The notes beneath the pieces are model-generated. The model saw nothing but the letters and a program-made list of their open reading frames with translations, was not told where the DNA came from and did no database searches. The position numbers were made by a program, and so were the translations under genes. Below, piece after piece: positions 32,696-41,772 of a stretch of 52,387 nt of DNA (position 1 is the stretch's first letter; every line of letters starts with the position of its first letter). The stretch lies in contig JAJDEQ010000139.1 in the NCBI GenBank assembly GCA_029259695.1, positions 1 to 52,387 on the forward strand, in the 5' to 3' direction. This stretch comes from Planctomycetota bacterium (GTDB lineage: Bacteria > Planctomycetota > B15-G4).

Positions 32696-34392
32696 GCGGG
32701 TCGCCGCACGACCCGAGCGCAGCCGCCGGACAGGGCGACCCGGCCGACCGCCCCTCGCAACGGATCGAGGGCCTGGGCGCGTTGTGGTGGTTGACACGCG
32801 TGCGCCTGCGCGCCGGGGTGCGTCGACGCCTGCACCAGATGCGCAGCCCCAAGCGCGCGCTGCTCACGGTGCTGGGCGTGGCCTTCTTCGGTCTCGCCAT
32901 CGCGGCCCAGGTGGCGGCCCGGGACGCGCGCGTCAGCACCGACTTCGTGCCGCTGCTCGCCGGCGCCTTCCTGGTGGCGTTCCCCTGCCTGATGGCCTGG
33001 CAGGCCACGCGACAGGGCGTGATCCACTTCAAGCCGGAGGAGATCCAGTTCCTGTTCCCCGCACCGATCACGACCCGCGCCCTGGTCGTGATGAACGTGC
33101 TCAACCGCCTGGGACGGGTGCTCGGCCTCTCGCTGGCGATCTCGTTCTTCGCCCGCCCCGTCGGCGTGGGCTACCTGCAGGCCGCGCTGTGCTACTCGCT
33201 GCTGCTCTCGACCGCCAGCGTGATGCAGATCTGGATCGACGTGCGCCTGATCGGCCTGCCGGCCGAGGTCCGCCGACGGCGCAGCAACTGGCTCGGGCTG
33301 CTCCTGCTGCTGGGCATCGCGGCCTCGATCTTCGCCGCCTGGCACGCGGACGACCGGGTGGTGTCGCCGCAGATCCTGCGCTACTTCGTCGCGCCCGCCG
33401 CGCCGTTCGTGGCGATCCTCACGGGCCGCACTCCGCTCGCGCACCCCGGCGCGCTGGCCGCGCTCAGCGCGGTGCTGGCGCTGCTCGTGTTCGCCGCCAC
33501 ACGGGTGCGCGTCGACATCCGCGAGGCGGCGCACGCCACCAGCGCGCGCATGCAACGCAAGCTGTCACGTCTGGCCAAGGGCTCGCTGGCCGGTGCACCT
33601 CGAGCCTCGACCAGCGGACGGTTGCTGCCCATGCCGCCCCACCTGGGCGGCGCCGGACCTCACATCTGGCGACAACTCACGGCCCTGTCCCGTTCCAAGC
33701 GCCCGTTCGTGTCGATCATCATCTTCGCGATCTACATGGCGGTCGTGCTGTTCTTCACGCGCGGCGGTGAACACGACGCAGTCACGCTGGCGCGCTTCGG
33801 CGCGATCATCGGCCTCGGCATGGTGACCATGACGGGCCCGATGTACATCCAGGCCGACTTCCGCTCGGACTACGACCTGCTCCCGTGGCTGCGCACGCTC
33901 CCGACGCCGCCGGGGTGGCTCGCCGCGGGTCAGCTGCTGGGCTCGGTGCTGGTGATGTTCGCGCTCCAGTTGCTGCTCGGTGGCTGGATCCTGTTCGTCG
34001 TCCCGGCGAGCGAGATCCCGCGCTGGCTGGGCGCGCTCGCCGTGCTGCCGGCCTTCGACCTGATCCTGCTCTCCGTTTGGAACGGAGCCTTCCTGCTCTA
34101 TCCGGTGCGCATGACCAACCCGGGCAAGATGATGGGCTTCGGCCAGGCCATGCGCATGTACCTGGTGTTCTTCGTGGTCATGCTCGTGGTCCTGGCCGCC
34201 GTCGCCGTGGCCGCGGTGATGGGGCTGGCCGCCGGTTGGATCGCGCGCGCCGCCAGCGGCCAGGCGCTTGCCGGGTACGTCGCCGGTGGCATCGTGGGCT
34301 ATGCGGCGCTGGTCGCCGTGGCCGCCGTGTGCGTCTGGCTCGTGGGACGCATCTTCATCCGCGTCGACCCCAGCCGCGACCTGATCGCCTGA
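32692..34392 (+). CDS. ABC exporter membrane subunit
   Basis: The 566-residue product starts with TTG at 32692, overlapping the ATPase stop. About ten to twelve hydrophobic segments are visible, e.g. ALLTVLGVAFFGLAIAA, PLLAGAFLVAFPCLMAW, LLLLLGIAASIFAAWHA and VVMLVVLAAVAVAAVMGLAA, in two halves separated by a charged region around 280-330. FKPEEIQFLFPAPITTRALV near 110-130 is a segment typical of a 'putative ABC exporter' family, where a cytosolic coupling stretch precedes the second helix group. It probably forms the homodimeric channel for the preceding ATPase. Substrate unknown. Confidence 0.85.
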   Translation: MSGSPHDPSAAAGQGDPADRPSQRIEGLGALWWLTRVRLRAGVRRRLHQMRSPKRALLTVLGVAFFGLAIAAQVAARDARVSTDFVPLLAGAFLVAFPCLMAWQATRQGVIHFKPEEIQFLFPAPITTRALVVMNVLNRLGRVLGLSLAISFFARPVGVGYLQAALCYSLLLSTASVMQIWIDVRLIGLPAEVRRRRSNWLGLLLLLGIAASIFAAWHADDRVVSPQILRYFVAPAAPFVAILTGRTPLAHPGALAALSAVLALLVFAATRVRVDIREAAHATSARMQRKLSRLAKGSLAGAPRASTSGRLLPMPPHLGGAGPHIWRQLTALSRSKRPFVSIIIFAIYMAVVLFFTRGGEHDAVTLARFGAIIGLGMVTMTGPMYIQADFRSDYDLLPWLRTLPTPPGWLAAGQLLGSVLVMFALQLLLGGWILFVVPASEIPRWLGALAVLPAFDLILLSVWNGAFLLYPVRMTNPGKMMGFGQAMRMYLVFFVVMLVVLAAVAVAAVMGLAAGWIARAASGQALAGYVAGGIVGYAALVAVAAVCVWLVGRIFIRVDPSRDLIA

Positions 34393-34399
34393 CCCGGCT

Positions 34400-35422
34400 T
34401 CAGCCGAGCACGGCCCGCACGGCGTCGACCGCGGCTTGAAGGGCATCGTCGCCCGCGTCCCGGTGGAACACGAAGCGCACGCGTTCGCCATCGAGGTAGC
34501 CGGCGTGCACGTCGCGCTCGGCCAGGCGCCGCACGACGTCCGGCGCCGTGCCCTGCGCCACTCGCGCCACGACGATGTTGGTCTGCACGCTCGCCAGGTC
34601 GACCTCGGTTCCCGGCTGGCGTTGGAGTTCCTCGGCCAACGCCCGGGCCCGGGCGTGATCGTGCACCATCAACGGGGGGCTCTCGTCGAGCGCCACGAGG
34701 GCGGCGGCCGCCACCACGCCGGCCTGGCGCATCCCGCCGCCGAGGCCCTTGCGCAATCGCACCGCCCGCTGGATGCGCTCGGGCGTGGATGCGATGACCG
34801 AACCCAGCGGCGCGCCCATGCCCTTGGAGAAGCACACCGACACGGTGTCGACGTCGCGCAGCAGGCGCGCGAAGGGGATCTCGCACGCGACCTGGGCGTT
34901 GAACAACCGCGCTCCGTCCATGTGCAACGCGAGTCCGTGGCGCCGGGCGATGTCGGCCATGGCGTCGATCTGCTCCAGGGGCAGCACCACGCCGCCGGCG
35001 TAGTTGTTGGTGTTCTCCAGCGCGATGGCCGCGGTGCGCGGGTAGTGGATGTCATCCGGATCGCGCACCGTGGCTTCGACCTCGGCCCCGTCCATGACAC
35101 CGCCGCGGCCCTTGATCGGGCGCATCTGGCAGCCCCAGAGCCGCGAGACCGAGCCCACCTCGTTGAGCAGCAGATGGCACTCGGCTTCGCCGATGATCTC
35201 GTCGCCGGGCGAGGTCAGCAGCCCCAGACAGATCTGGTTGCCCATGGTGCCCGACGGCACGAACAGGGCGCGCTGCTTGCCCAGCAGCGTCGCCACCCGC
35301 TCCTGCAGGGCCGCGACGGTGGGATCTTCACCCATCACGTCGTCGCCCACCTCGGCCGTGGCCATGGCCTCGCGCATGGCCGGGGAAGGTCTGGTGACGG
35401 TATCGCTGCGGAGATCGAACAC
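34400..35422 (-). CDS. ltaE: L-threonine aldolase (low-specificity type)
   Basis: The 340-residue product is a fold-type I PLP enzyme that cleaves L-threonine/L-allo-threonine to glycine and acetaldehyde. It begins MFDLRSDTVTRPSPAMREAM, the near-invariant start of the family, and continues GDDVMGEDPTVAALQ. LHMDGARLFNA carries the PLP-ring aspartate, and the Schiff-base lysine is in VSVCFSKGMGAPLGS (about residue 197). Length is typical (about 335-345). The start codon is GTG; a TACAGT -10-like hexamer ends six bases upstream (35434-35429), so the mRNA may be leaderless. Housekeeping enzyme; no operon partners. Confidence 0.95.
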   Translation of the reverse strand: MFDLRSDTVTRPSPAMREAMATAEVGDDVMGEDPTVAALQERVATLLGKQRALFVPSGTMGNQICLGLLTSPGDEIIGEAECHLLLNEVGSVSRLWGCQMRPIKGRGGVMDGAEVEATVRDPDDIHYPRTAAIALENTNNYAGGVVLPLEQIDAMADIARRHGLALHMDGARLFNAQVACEIPFARLLRDVDTVSVCFSKGMGAPLGSVIASTPERIQRAVRLRKGLGGGMRQAGVVAAAALVALDESPPLMVHDHARARALAEELQRQPGTEVDLASVQTNIVVARVAQGTAPDVVRRLAERDVHAGYLDGERVRFVFHRDAGDDALQAAVDAVRAVLG

Positions 35423-35428
35423 GGGCGG

Positions 35429-35434
35429 ACTGTA
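35429..35434 (-). promoter_or_regulatory. Possible -10 element for a leaderless ltaE transcript
   Basis: TACAGT on the minus strand (35434-35429) ends six bases before the GTG start at 35422. No clear -35 is seen. Confidence 0.35.
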
Positions 35435-35532
35435 GCACCGCGCGGGCCCGCCACCGGACGACGAGTTCGCGCACCGCCCGGGCGCTCCGTATCCTGAGCG
35501 GTCCTCCGTTCGCTCCCACTGTCCGACGCCCC

Positions 35533-37281
35533 ATGCCCCCTCCGTGCCCCCATCGCGACCGGCGCCTCACGCGCACGGCGCTCGTCCTGGCGACGCTGTT
35601 GGCGGGCTGCCGCGACGCCCCCGGGCCGTTGTTCGAGGAGCGCGGTCACGACGCGGGCATCGACACGGTCCTGACCTGCGGCGAGGTCGAGACCAAGCCC
35701 ACGATCCTGGAGGTCAACGGCAACGGCGCCGCGCTCACCGACCTCGACGGCGACGGCGACCTGGACCTGGTGCTGGTGGACGGCTCGACCCGGGAAGCCG
35801 TGGCCGCCGGCCGGCTCGTGCGTCACCACGTGTTGTTGAACCAGGGCCCCCGGGACGGCGTGCCCCGCTTCACCACCGTGGAAGACGACACCGGGCTGGT
35901 CATGTCGGGCTGGCCCACCGGCATCACCGTGGGCGACGTGGACCAAGACGGGAGGCCGGACCTCTTCATCGGCGGCCAGGGTGAGGACGCCCTGTTCCTC
36001 AACCGCACGCAGATCGCGCAGGACGGGGCGGCCCGCGTGCGTTTCGAGAAACGGCCCCTGCCCGGGCGGGACTCGCCGCTCGACTGGACCACGAGCCTGG
36101 CCTGCGCCGACGTGAACGGCGACGGCCTGCTCGACCTCTACCTCGTGCGCTACCTGCTGCTCGACCCGGCGAGTCCACCGGTGGGCGACATCGATGGGGT
36201 GCCCTGCCGCTTCAAGGGGCACAGCGTGCTGTGCGGCCCCCACGGTCTGCCGCCCCAACCCGACGTGCTGCTGCTCGGCAGCGACCGCGAGGGCGGCTTC
36301 ACCGACGCGTCCGTGCCCAGCGGCATCCGCAGTGCCGCGCCGGCCTACGGCCTGGGCATCGCGCTGGCCGACCTCGACGGCGATGGCCTGATCGACGTCT
36401 ACGTGGCCAACGACTCCGTCGACAACACGCTGTTGCACAACCTCGGCGACGGCCGCTTCCGGGACGTGAGTCTGCACTCGGGCGCCGCCGCCGATCTGTC
36501 GGGCCAGGCACAGGCCGGCATGGGCGTGGACGTGGGCGACATGGACGGCGACGGCACCTTCGACATCGCCGTGACCAACTTCTCCGACGAGACCAACGCC
36601 ATCTACCGCCGCATCGGCCCGATGCAGTTCCGCGACGTGAACGCCGCGGCCGGCGTCGCCCACGTCAGCCGCACCCGACTCGGCTGGGGCGTGCAACTCC
36701 AGGACTTCGACGCCGACGGGGACCTGGACCTGTTCGTGGCCAACGGCCACGTGTTCCCCGAAGCCGACCTCCCGGACACGGGGACCAGTTACGCCCAGCC
36801 CCAACAGCTGTTCCCCGGCGCGGGCGACGGGACCTTCGGCGCCGACGTGTTCCCCGACCCGCACTCCCACAAGGGGCGCTGCGCCCTCAAGGGCGACGTG
36901 GACGGGGACGGCGACCTGGACCTGCTCGTGCTCACCCTGGACGGCGCCCCGCTGCTCTACCTCAACCGCACCGACGAACCCGCGCGGCAGATGCTGGTGA
37001 CCGTACGCGACGGCCCCCGCGATGCCTTCGGCGCGGTAGTCACGCTCCAGGTCGGCAACGCCACGCTGACCCGCCAGAAAGTCGCCTCGAGCAGCTTCCA
37101 GGGCAGCCCCGACCCGCGCCTGCACTTCGGCGGGGGCGGCCGCGTGAGCTCCGCCACGGTGCGCTGGCCCGGCGGCGAGTTGGACACGCTGGACGCGGAG
37201 CGGATGCTATTCGGCCAGCACCTGATCGTGGAGCGGGGCCGCGGCGTCGTCGCCGCCCATCCCCTGGAGCCCATCGAGTGA
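35533..37281 (+). CDS. CRTAC1-type lipoprotein (FG-GAP repeats plus ASPIC/UnbV domain)
   Basis: The 582-residue product begins with a lipoprotein signal (LVLATLLAGC, lipidated Cys near 27). Five or more FG-GAP/VCBS repeats span about 55-470 (ALTDLDGDGDLDLVLVDGST, IALADLDGDGLIDVYVANDS, VGDMDGDGTFDIAVTNFSDE). The C-terminal 90 residues match ASPIC/UnbV (VTLQVGNATLTRQKVASSSF, LHFGGGGRVSSATVRWPGGE). This CRTAC1 architecture is common in Planctomycetota and related phyla, usually next to TPR proteins, as here: the next gene's GTG overlaps this stop (GTGA). It probably acts outside the inner membrane; the ligand is unknown. Confidence 0.9.
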   Translation: MPPPCPHRDRRLTRTALVLATLLAGCRDAPGPLFEERGHDAGIDTVLTCGEVETKPTILEVNGNGAALTDLDGDGDLDLVLVDGSTREAVAAGRLVRHHVLLNQGPRDGVPRFTTVEDDTGLVMSGWPTGITVGDVDQDGRPDLFIGGQGEDALFLNRTQIAQDGAARVRFEKRPLPGRDSPLDWTTSLACADVNGDGLLDLYLVRYLLLDPASPPVGDIDGVPCRFKGHSVLCGPHGLPPQPDVLLLGSDREGGFTDASVPSGIRSAAPAYGLGIALADLDGDGLIDVYVANDSVDNTLLHNLGDGRFRDVSLHSGAAADLSGQAQAGMGVDVGDMDGDGTFDIAVTNFSDETNAIYRRIGPMQFRDVNAAAGVAHVSRTRLGWGVQLQDFDADGDLDLFVANGHVFPEADLPDTGTSYAQPQQLFPGAGDGTFGADVFPDPHSHKGRCALKGDVDGDGDLDLLVLTLDGAPLLYLNRTDEPARQMLVTVRDGPRDAFGAVVTLQVGNATLTRQKVASSSFQGSPDPRLHFGGGGRVSSATVRWPGGELDTLDAERMLFGQHLIVERGRGVVAAHPLEPIE

Positions 37282-38498
37282 AGCACCCCACCCCCCGGCC
37301 GAACCCCGCCCCCGAACCCGTGCCAGCCCGGCTCCCCCGCTCGGCGCAGCAACTGCTCGGCGCCGTCGCCCTGCTGACCCTGCTCGGTGCCTGCGGCGAC
37401 GGCCCCAGCCTGGTGCTGCCCTACGACCCCACTCCGGTGGGAGCGAGCATCCCCAGCGTGCTGGCCGCCTTGCGCGACGGCGAGCCCGAGCGTGCCCTGA
37501 CCGAGCTCGATCGCCTCGAGCGGACCGGAGTGCTGCCCGACGGCGCCCTGCACTATCGCGCCCTGGCGCTCTCGGACGCCGGCCGCACCGACGACGCCCT
37601 CACGGCCTGGGACCGGGAACTCGAGACCAACCCGGGCAACGCCCGCGCGCACACCTTCCTGGCCGAGTTGCTGATCGAGCTGGGTCGCCTCGACGAAGCC
37701 GGCGCGCACCTGGACCAGGCCCGCACCCACGCCCCGGACCTGCCGGCCCTGGCGCTGGTCTCGGGTCAGTACGCCCTGCTGCGCCTCGACGACGAAGCCG
37801 CCGGGCGCCACTACCGCGACTACCTCACCAGCGACCCGTTCAGCCCCCACGCGGCCGCGGCCCACTCCGCCCTGGCCCAACTGGCCGCGCGACGGGGCGA
37901 GCAGCCCGTGGCCGAAGCCCACAGCCGGGCCGCCGAACAGCTGGAGGAGGTCCACCGAGCGTTGAATCGGTTCCGCCAGGTCCTGGCCGAGGACCCCCGG
38001 GACGTGAACGCGCGCTTCGGTGTGGCCGCCGCCTACCTCAGCCTCTACGAGCACCTGACCTCCGACCCACAGCTCCTGGCCCAGGCCGAGGGCGCCCTGC
38101 TGGGCGTGCTCGACATCGATCCGGACAACCCGCGGGCGCTGTTCAACATGGGCTTCGTCCGCACCATGGAGGGACAGGACGTCGAGGCCACCGAGTACTA
38201 CGAGCGCACCCTCGAGGTGGACCCGGGCCACATGGACGCCCGCCTCAACCTGGCCCGCCTGCTGTTGCGCGGGGGCGAGCAGGACCGGCCCGTGGAACTG
38301 CTGGAGCAGGTGGCCCTGGAGGCCACCGACCCCTTGCCGGCGGCCCGGGCCCACGCCGTCCTGGGTGAACTGCTGGCCGAAAGCGACCCGGCGGCCGCGC
38401 GCCGGCACCTGGAGCGCTACCTGGAGCTGTTCCCGGAGGATCCCCAGCGCCTCGGGCCCTTGCTCCAGCAGCTACGTGAGAGGGCCGGAGAGGGGTGA
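37278..38498 (+). CDS. TPR-repeat lipoprotein coupled to the CRTAC1 gene
   Basis: The 406-residue product starts at GTG 37278, overlapping the preceding stop. An N-terminal Pro/Arg-rich stretch leads to a hydrophobic core ending LLTLLGAC, a lipobox. At least six TPR-like units follow: RALTELDRLERTGVLPDGAL, ALTAWDRELETNPGNARAH, EAGAHLDQARTHAPDLPAL, and toward the end ATEYYERTLEVDPGHMDAR and LLLRGGEQDRPVELLEQVA. They would build a periplasmic superhelical scaffold. Coupling to CRTAC1 suggests a stable pair. Length of about 400 is common for the partner TPR in such pairs. Confidence 0.85.
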   Translation: MKHPTPRPNPAPEPVPARLPRSAQQLLGAVALLTLLGACGDGPSLVLPYDPTPVGASIPSVLAALRDGEPERALTELDRLERTGVLPDGALHYRALALSDAGRTDDALTAWDRELETNPGNARAHTFLAELLIELGRLDEAGAHLDQARTHAPDLPALALVSGQYALLRLDDEAAGRHYRDYLTSDPFSPHAAAAHSALAQLAARRGEQPVAEAHSRAAEQLEEVHRALNRFRQVLAEDPRDVNARFGVAAAYLSLYEHLTSDPQLLAQAEGALLGVLDIDPDNPRALFNMGFVRTMEGQDVEATEYYERTLEVDPGHMDARLNLARLLLRGGEQDRPVELLEQVALEATDPLPAARAHAVLGELLAESDPAAARRHLERYLELFPEDPQRLGPLLQQLRERAGEG

Positions 38499-38626
38499 TC
38501 GCCCCAGCACCGATCCGGTGCAGGCCGGCGGACCTCTGCGACCAGTTCGCGCAAGCACCCCCGGCGCCACGACTTCGGACGGCTCGCGTGCCCCAGGAAG
38601 GGCTCGAACCGTGGCAAGTGCGCTTG

Positions 38627-38655
38627 TTGGCAGGTCTTATGCACTCGGGTACACT
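38627..38655 (+). promoter_or_regulatory. Promoter of the exported esterase-like gene
   Basis: TTGGCA (38627-38632) and TACACT (38650-38655), 17 bases apart, are the best sigma-70-like pair in the window. The implied leader to the ATG at 38760 is about 98 bases, longer than others here. Confidence 0.65.
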
Positions 38656-38759
38656 TTTCCGCGACCCCCGCTGCAGTCCGATCGGACCGGGAACCGAGAA
38701 TCCTCGGCGGGAAGCCCCGGCCGGACAATTCCCTCCCGATGCACCTCTGAGGTCCTCGC

Positions 38760-40607
38760 ATGGCCCGACCAAGCCAGGCATGTCTTCGTCTCGCAGTGGC
38801 GCTTGCCGTCGTCGCGTTCCCCGCGACAACGAGCGCACAGCAGCCGCTGCAGGCAGGCGATGCAGCTGACGTCACCGCCCAGGCCGCTTCACTCGGCCTC
38901 CCGCCTCTGCCGCCGCTCACGGCCGACAGCCCGATGGACGACATCGTGTTCTCGGACCGGCACGTGGTGCCTCCGGGCAAGTACGCGTCGCAGAGTGACG
39001 GCACACCGATGACGCTGCACACCGGGTTCATCCCCGGCACGGCGGACGGCACCGGCACAGGCTTCGGTGAACTCTTCGTCTGGGGCACGCCCGACGCCTA
39101 CAACCGCGACGGCCCGCCTCACCCGCTGATCGTCGGCTACCACGGCTTCGGCTCCTCGGCCGCCAGCGTCGACGTGTTCTCCGAACTCGACGACGAGGCC
39201 AACGCGCGCAACTACGCCTACCTCTCGATCACCGGCCTGGACGACCAGCTGTTCGGCTCACCGATCTCGCAGCGCAACGTCACCGCGGCGATCCAGTGGA
39301 TGCTCGACAACAAGAACATCGACCCTGACCGGGTCTACTTCTGCGGCTTCTCCATGGGCGGCGGCGTGGTCTCCAGCTACACGGCGCGTCACCGCAACCC
39401 CAACGGCGTGATGATCGCTGCGCTGGGCATGGTGGCGGCGAGCTGGGACTGGACCATGGCCTACAACCTGGGCACGGGCAGCCTGCAGGCCAACATGGAG
39501 AACGCGTTCAACTTCGGCGGCAGCCCGACGTCGTTCCCGTTCAACTACCAGCAGTCGAGCGTGCTCTACTTCGACCCGGGCAGCTACCCGCCCGAACCGG
39601 GCACGCTGGTGCCCGAGCTGTCGATGGGCCGCAACCTGCACAACACGCCCATGTACGCCGTGCGCGACGCGTTCGACATCAATGGTGTCGGCGGCGCCCA
39701 GGCCAGCACCTTCAACAGCTACGTCACCGGGCTCGGCGCGACGCTCGACGACAACGTCGTCGTGTGCTGCGGCGGTCCTCCCGACAACCACAGCTGGGAC
39801 GTGCTCGACGAGGTCGACTTCTTCGACTTCATCGACGGCCTCACGGTGGAGCGCTACCCCCAGGACTTCCTGGTGCTGGCCGACAACGGCGGCAAGATCA
39901 GCTACGTCGACCTCACGCCCCGCGTGCTCAGCGCCTTCAGCACGATCGACGGTGCCGCCGACGACATCGGCGGGAGCATCACGCTGTCGAACGTCGAGAA
40001 CATGAAGGAAGTCGTGCTGGACGTGGGGCTCGCCGGCCTCTCGGGCATCTGGCCCCTGCGCGTCACCGCTCAGAGCCGGGACACCCAGGGCTTCACGCTC
40101 TACCTGACGGGCTTCGACACGCGCCCGGCCTACCTGCTCGACGCCACCACCGGCGCGATCGTGCCCAACGTCGACTCCGATCCGCTGACCGACACGTTGA
40201 TCGTGGAAGTGCCCGGCAACTCGACCCTCGACGCCGACGTCTTCACCGAAGCGAACTGGACCACCGACCTGATCACGATCCCCAACCCCGTCGCGCCGGG
40301 CGGCTTCGTGACCCTGGGGGTGGACGCTCCGTCCGGAATCGGCGGGATCCTGTCGATCACGATCGTGAGCGCGGTGGAGCTCTACACGCCGATCGACGGC
40401 GGCAACTCGGTGATCACGGCCGGCCTGGTGCCCCCGTCGTTCATCCTCGACCTGCCGCTGGACATCAACGGCGATGTCTCCACGGGCGGATCGATCCCCA
40501 ACGACCCGGCCTTCGCCGGCCTGCGCCTGCTGGTCCAGAGCATCGTGACGGACGTGTCGAACGACATCGTCTCCATCAGTAACCTCTGGGGCCTCCGCAT
40601 CGAGTAG
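38760..40607 (+). CDS. Secreted alpha/beta-hydrolase (esterase/depolymerase-like) with C-terminal domain
   Basis: The 615-residue product has a signal peptide (cleavage near TTSAQ, 25-28). An alpha/beta-hydrolase domain spans about 80-370: the oxyanion strand LIVGYHGFGSSA, the nucleophile elbow CGFSMGGG with Ser198, and a candidate histidine in PPDNHSWDVLDEV (about 345). This resembles PHB-depolymerase/LpqC-type or Ig-anchored esterases. After about 370 the protein is beta-rich with no catalytic motif, and it ends SIPNDPAFAGLRLLVQSIV and NLWGLRIE, similar in style to the tails of 806-3445 and 16212-17444. Substrate unknown; polyester, feruloyl or acyl sugar are possible. The gene is monocistronic behind a good promoter. 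Confidence 0.8.
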   Translation: MARPSQACLRLAVALAVVAFPATTSAQQPLQAGDAADVTAQAASLGLPPLPPLTADSPMDDIVFSDRHVVPPGKYASQSDGTPMTLHTGFIPGTADGTGTGFGELFVWGTPDAYNRDGPPHPLIVGYHGFGSSAASVDVFSELDDEANARNYAYLSITGLDDQLFGSPISQRNVTAAIQWMLDNKNIDPDRVYFCGFSMGGGVVSSYTARHRNPNGVMIAALGMVAASWDWTMAYNLGTGSLQANMENAFNFGGSPTSFPFNYQQSSVLYFDPGSYPPEPGTLVPELSMGRNLHNTPMYAVRDAFDINGVGGAQASTFNSYVTGLGATLDDNVVVCCGGPPDNHSWDVLDEVDFFDFIDGLTVERYPQDFLVLADNGGKISYVDLTPRVLSAFSTIDGAADDIGGSITLSNVENMKEVVLDVGLAGLSGIWPLRVTAQSRDTQGFTLYLTGFDTRPAYLLDATTGAIVPNVDSDPLTDTLIVEVPGNSTLDADVFTEANWTTDLITIPNPVAPGGFVTLGVDAPSGIGGILSITIVSAVELYTPIDGGNSVITAGLVPPSFILDLPLDINGDVSTGGSIPNDPAFAGLRLLVQSIVTDVSNDIVSISNLWGLRIE

Positions 40608-40749
40608 TCGCCGCCGGCGACACCGCGGAAGGAGACGTACCCCGCTCCGGGGCCCGCCGCGGCCCGGGATCCGGGGTGCGTGTGCAACCACCGCCCACCC
40701 GGACGGAACCCACGGCTCCCGCTCCCCACGGGAGGCGAGAGACGGCCCC

Positions 40750-41730
40750 ATGGACGAACAGCCGCAGGACGATTCGCTCCCCGCAGAGGATGAGAACGAC
40801 CACGGCTTCGAGATCGGGCGGGAGCACAAGGGGCTCTCGCTGTTCGACTTCCTCGACGCCATGGTGGGCCCCCTGGACCGCAAGGCCGTCGGGCGTGCCA
40901 CGCGCGACGGCCACGTGACCCTGAACGGCGACCCGACCGGGCCCACGGCGACCCTGACCCAGGGCGATCTGGTCGAGCTGACCGTGCCGGCCGAGGAGCT
41001 AGCCCGCACCCGATCGAGCCACGTGCCGCTGTTGCACCGCAGCGAGACGCTGGTCGTGGGTGACAAGCCCAGTGGCCTGCCCTTCGACTCGGGGCGCCGT
41101 GGTGGCCCCTCGGCCCTGGAGGAGATCGCCACGGCCCTCGGCGGCGAGCAGCGACCGCGCCCCGTCCACCGCCTCGACAAGGACACCTCGGGCGTGGTCG
41201 TGGCCGCCCTCGGGCGAGCGGCGGAGGAGGCCCTGACCGAGGACCTCGGCGCCGGCCGGGCCCGGGTCGAGTACCTGGCCGTGGTGCGCGGCTCTCTGCG
41301 AGAGGAACGCGGCGTGATCGACGTGCCGCTCGGGAAGCGCAGCCGATCCGACAGCCGCATGGTCCCCGACCTCGACCACGGAGCCCCCTCCAGCACCACC
41401 TGGGCCCTGGAGGAGCAGCTCCGGGGCTACGCGATCGTGCGATTGATCCCGGCCGGCCGGGGGCGCAGCCATCAGGTGCGCGCCCATCTGGCCGCCTGGG
41501 GGCGCCCGGCCCTGTGTGATCGGGCCTACGGCGAGGACGACCGGGTGCTGCTCTCACAGCTCAAACTCGACTACCGGCCCAAGCGCGGCCGGCCCGAGCG
41601 GCCGATCCTGGCCCGGCCGGCCCTGCACGCCGAGCGCTTCGTCCGCGGGGACCTCGAGGTGGTCGCCCCGATCCCCCAGGACCTTTCCGTGCTGCTCGCC
41701 CAGTTGCGGCGCCTGTTCGCCGTGGCCTAG
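40750..41730 (+). CDS. RluA-family pseudouridine synthase
   Basis: The 326-residue product converts uridine to pseudouridine in rRNA or tRNA. An N-terminal S4-like RNA-binding region (about 25-80: LSLFDFLDAMVGPLDRKAVG, HVTLNGDPTG) precedes the catalytic domain with VVGDKPSGLPF and the active-site aspartate D143 in HRLDKDTSGVV. Later motifs include RVEYLAVVRG and GRSHQVRAHLAAWG. Length is normal for RluA/RluD-like enzymes. The target position cannot be determined. The TAG stop at 41728-41730 is also the first half of the rpmH -10 box. Confidence 0.93.
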   Translation: MDEQPQDDSLPAEDENDHGFEIGREHKGLSLFDFLDAMVGPLDRKAVGRATRDGHVTLNGDPTGPTATLTQGDLVELTVPAEELARTRSSHVPLLHRSETLVVGDKPSGLPFDSGRRGGPSALEEIATALGGEQRPRPVHRLDKDTSGVVVAALGRAAEEALTEDLGAGRARVEYLAVVRGSLREERGVIDVPLGKRSRSDSRMVPDLDHGAPSSTTWALEEQLRGYAIVRLIPAGRGRSHQVRAHLAAWGRPALCDRAYGEDDRVLLSQLKLDYRPKRGRPERPILARPALHAERFVRGDLEVVAPIPQDLSVLLAQLRRLFAVA

Positions 41731-41733
41731 AAT
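41704..41733 (+). promoter_or_regulatory. Promoter of rpmH inside the end of the pseudouridine synthase gene
   Basis: TTGCGG (41704-41709) and TAGAAT (41728-41733) are 18 bases apart. The TAG stop codon of the upstream gene forms half of the -10. Transcription would start near 41740, 33 bases before the rpmH ATG. Confidence 0.6.
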
Positions 41734-41772
41734 GCGTCGTTCCCCCTTGGCCACGTCTCTGGGCACCCGTCG

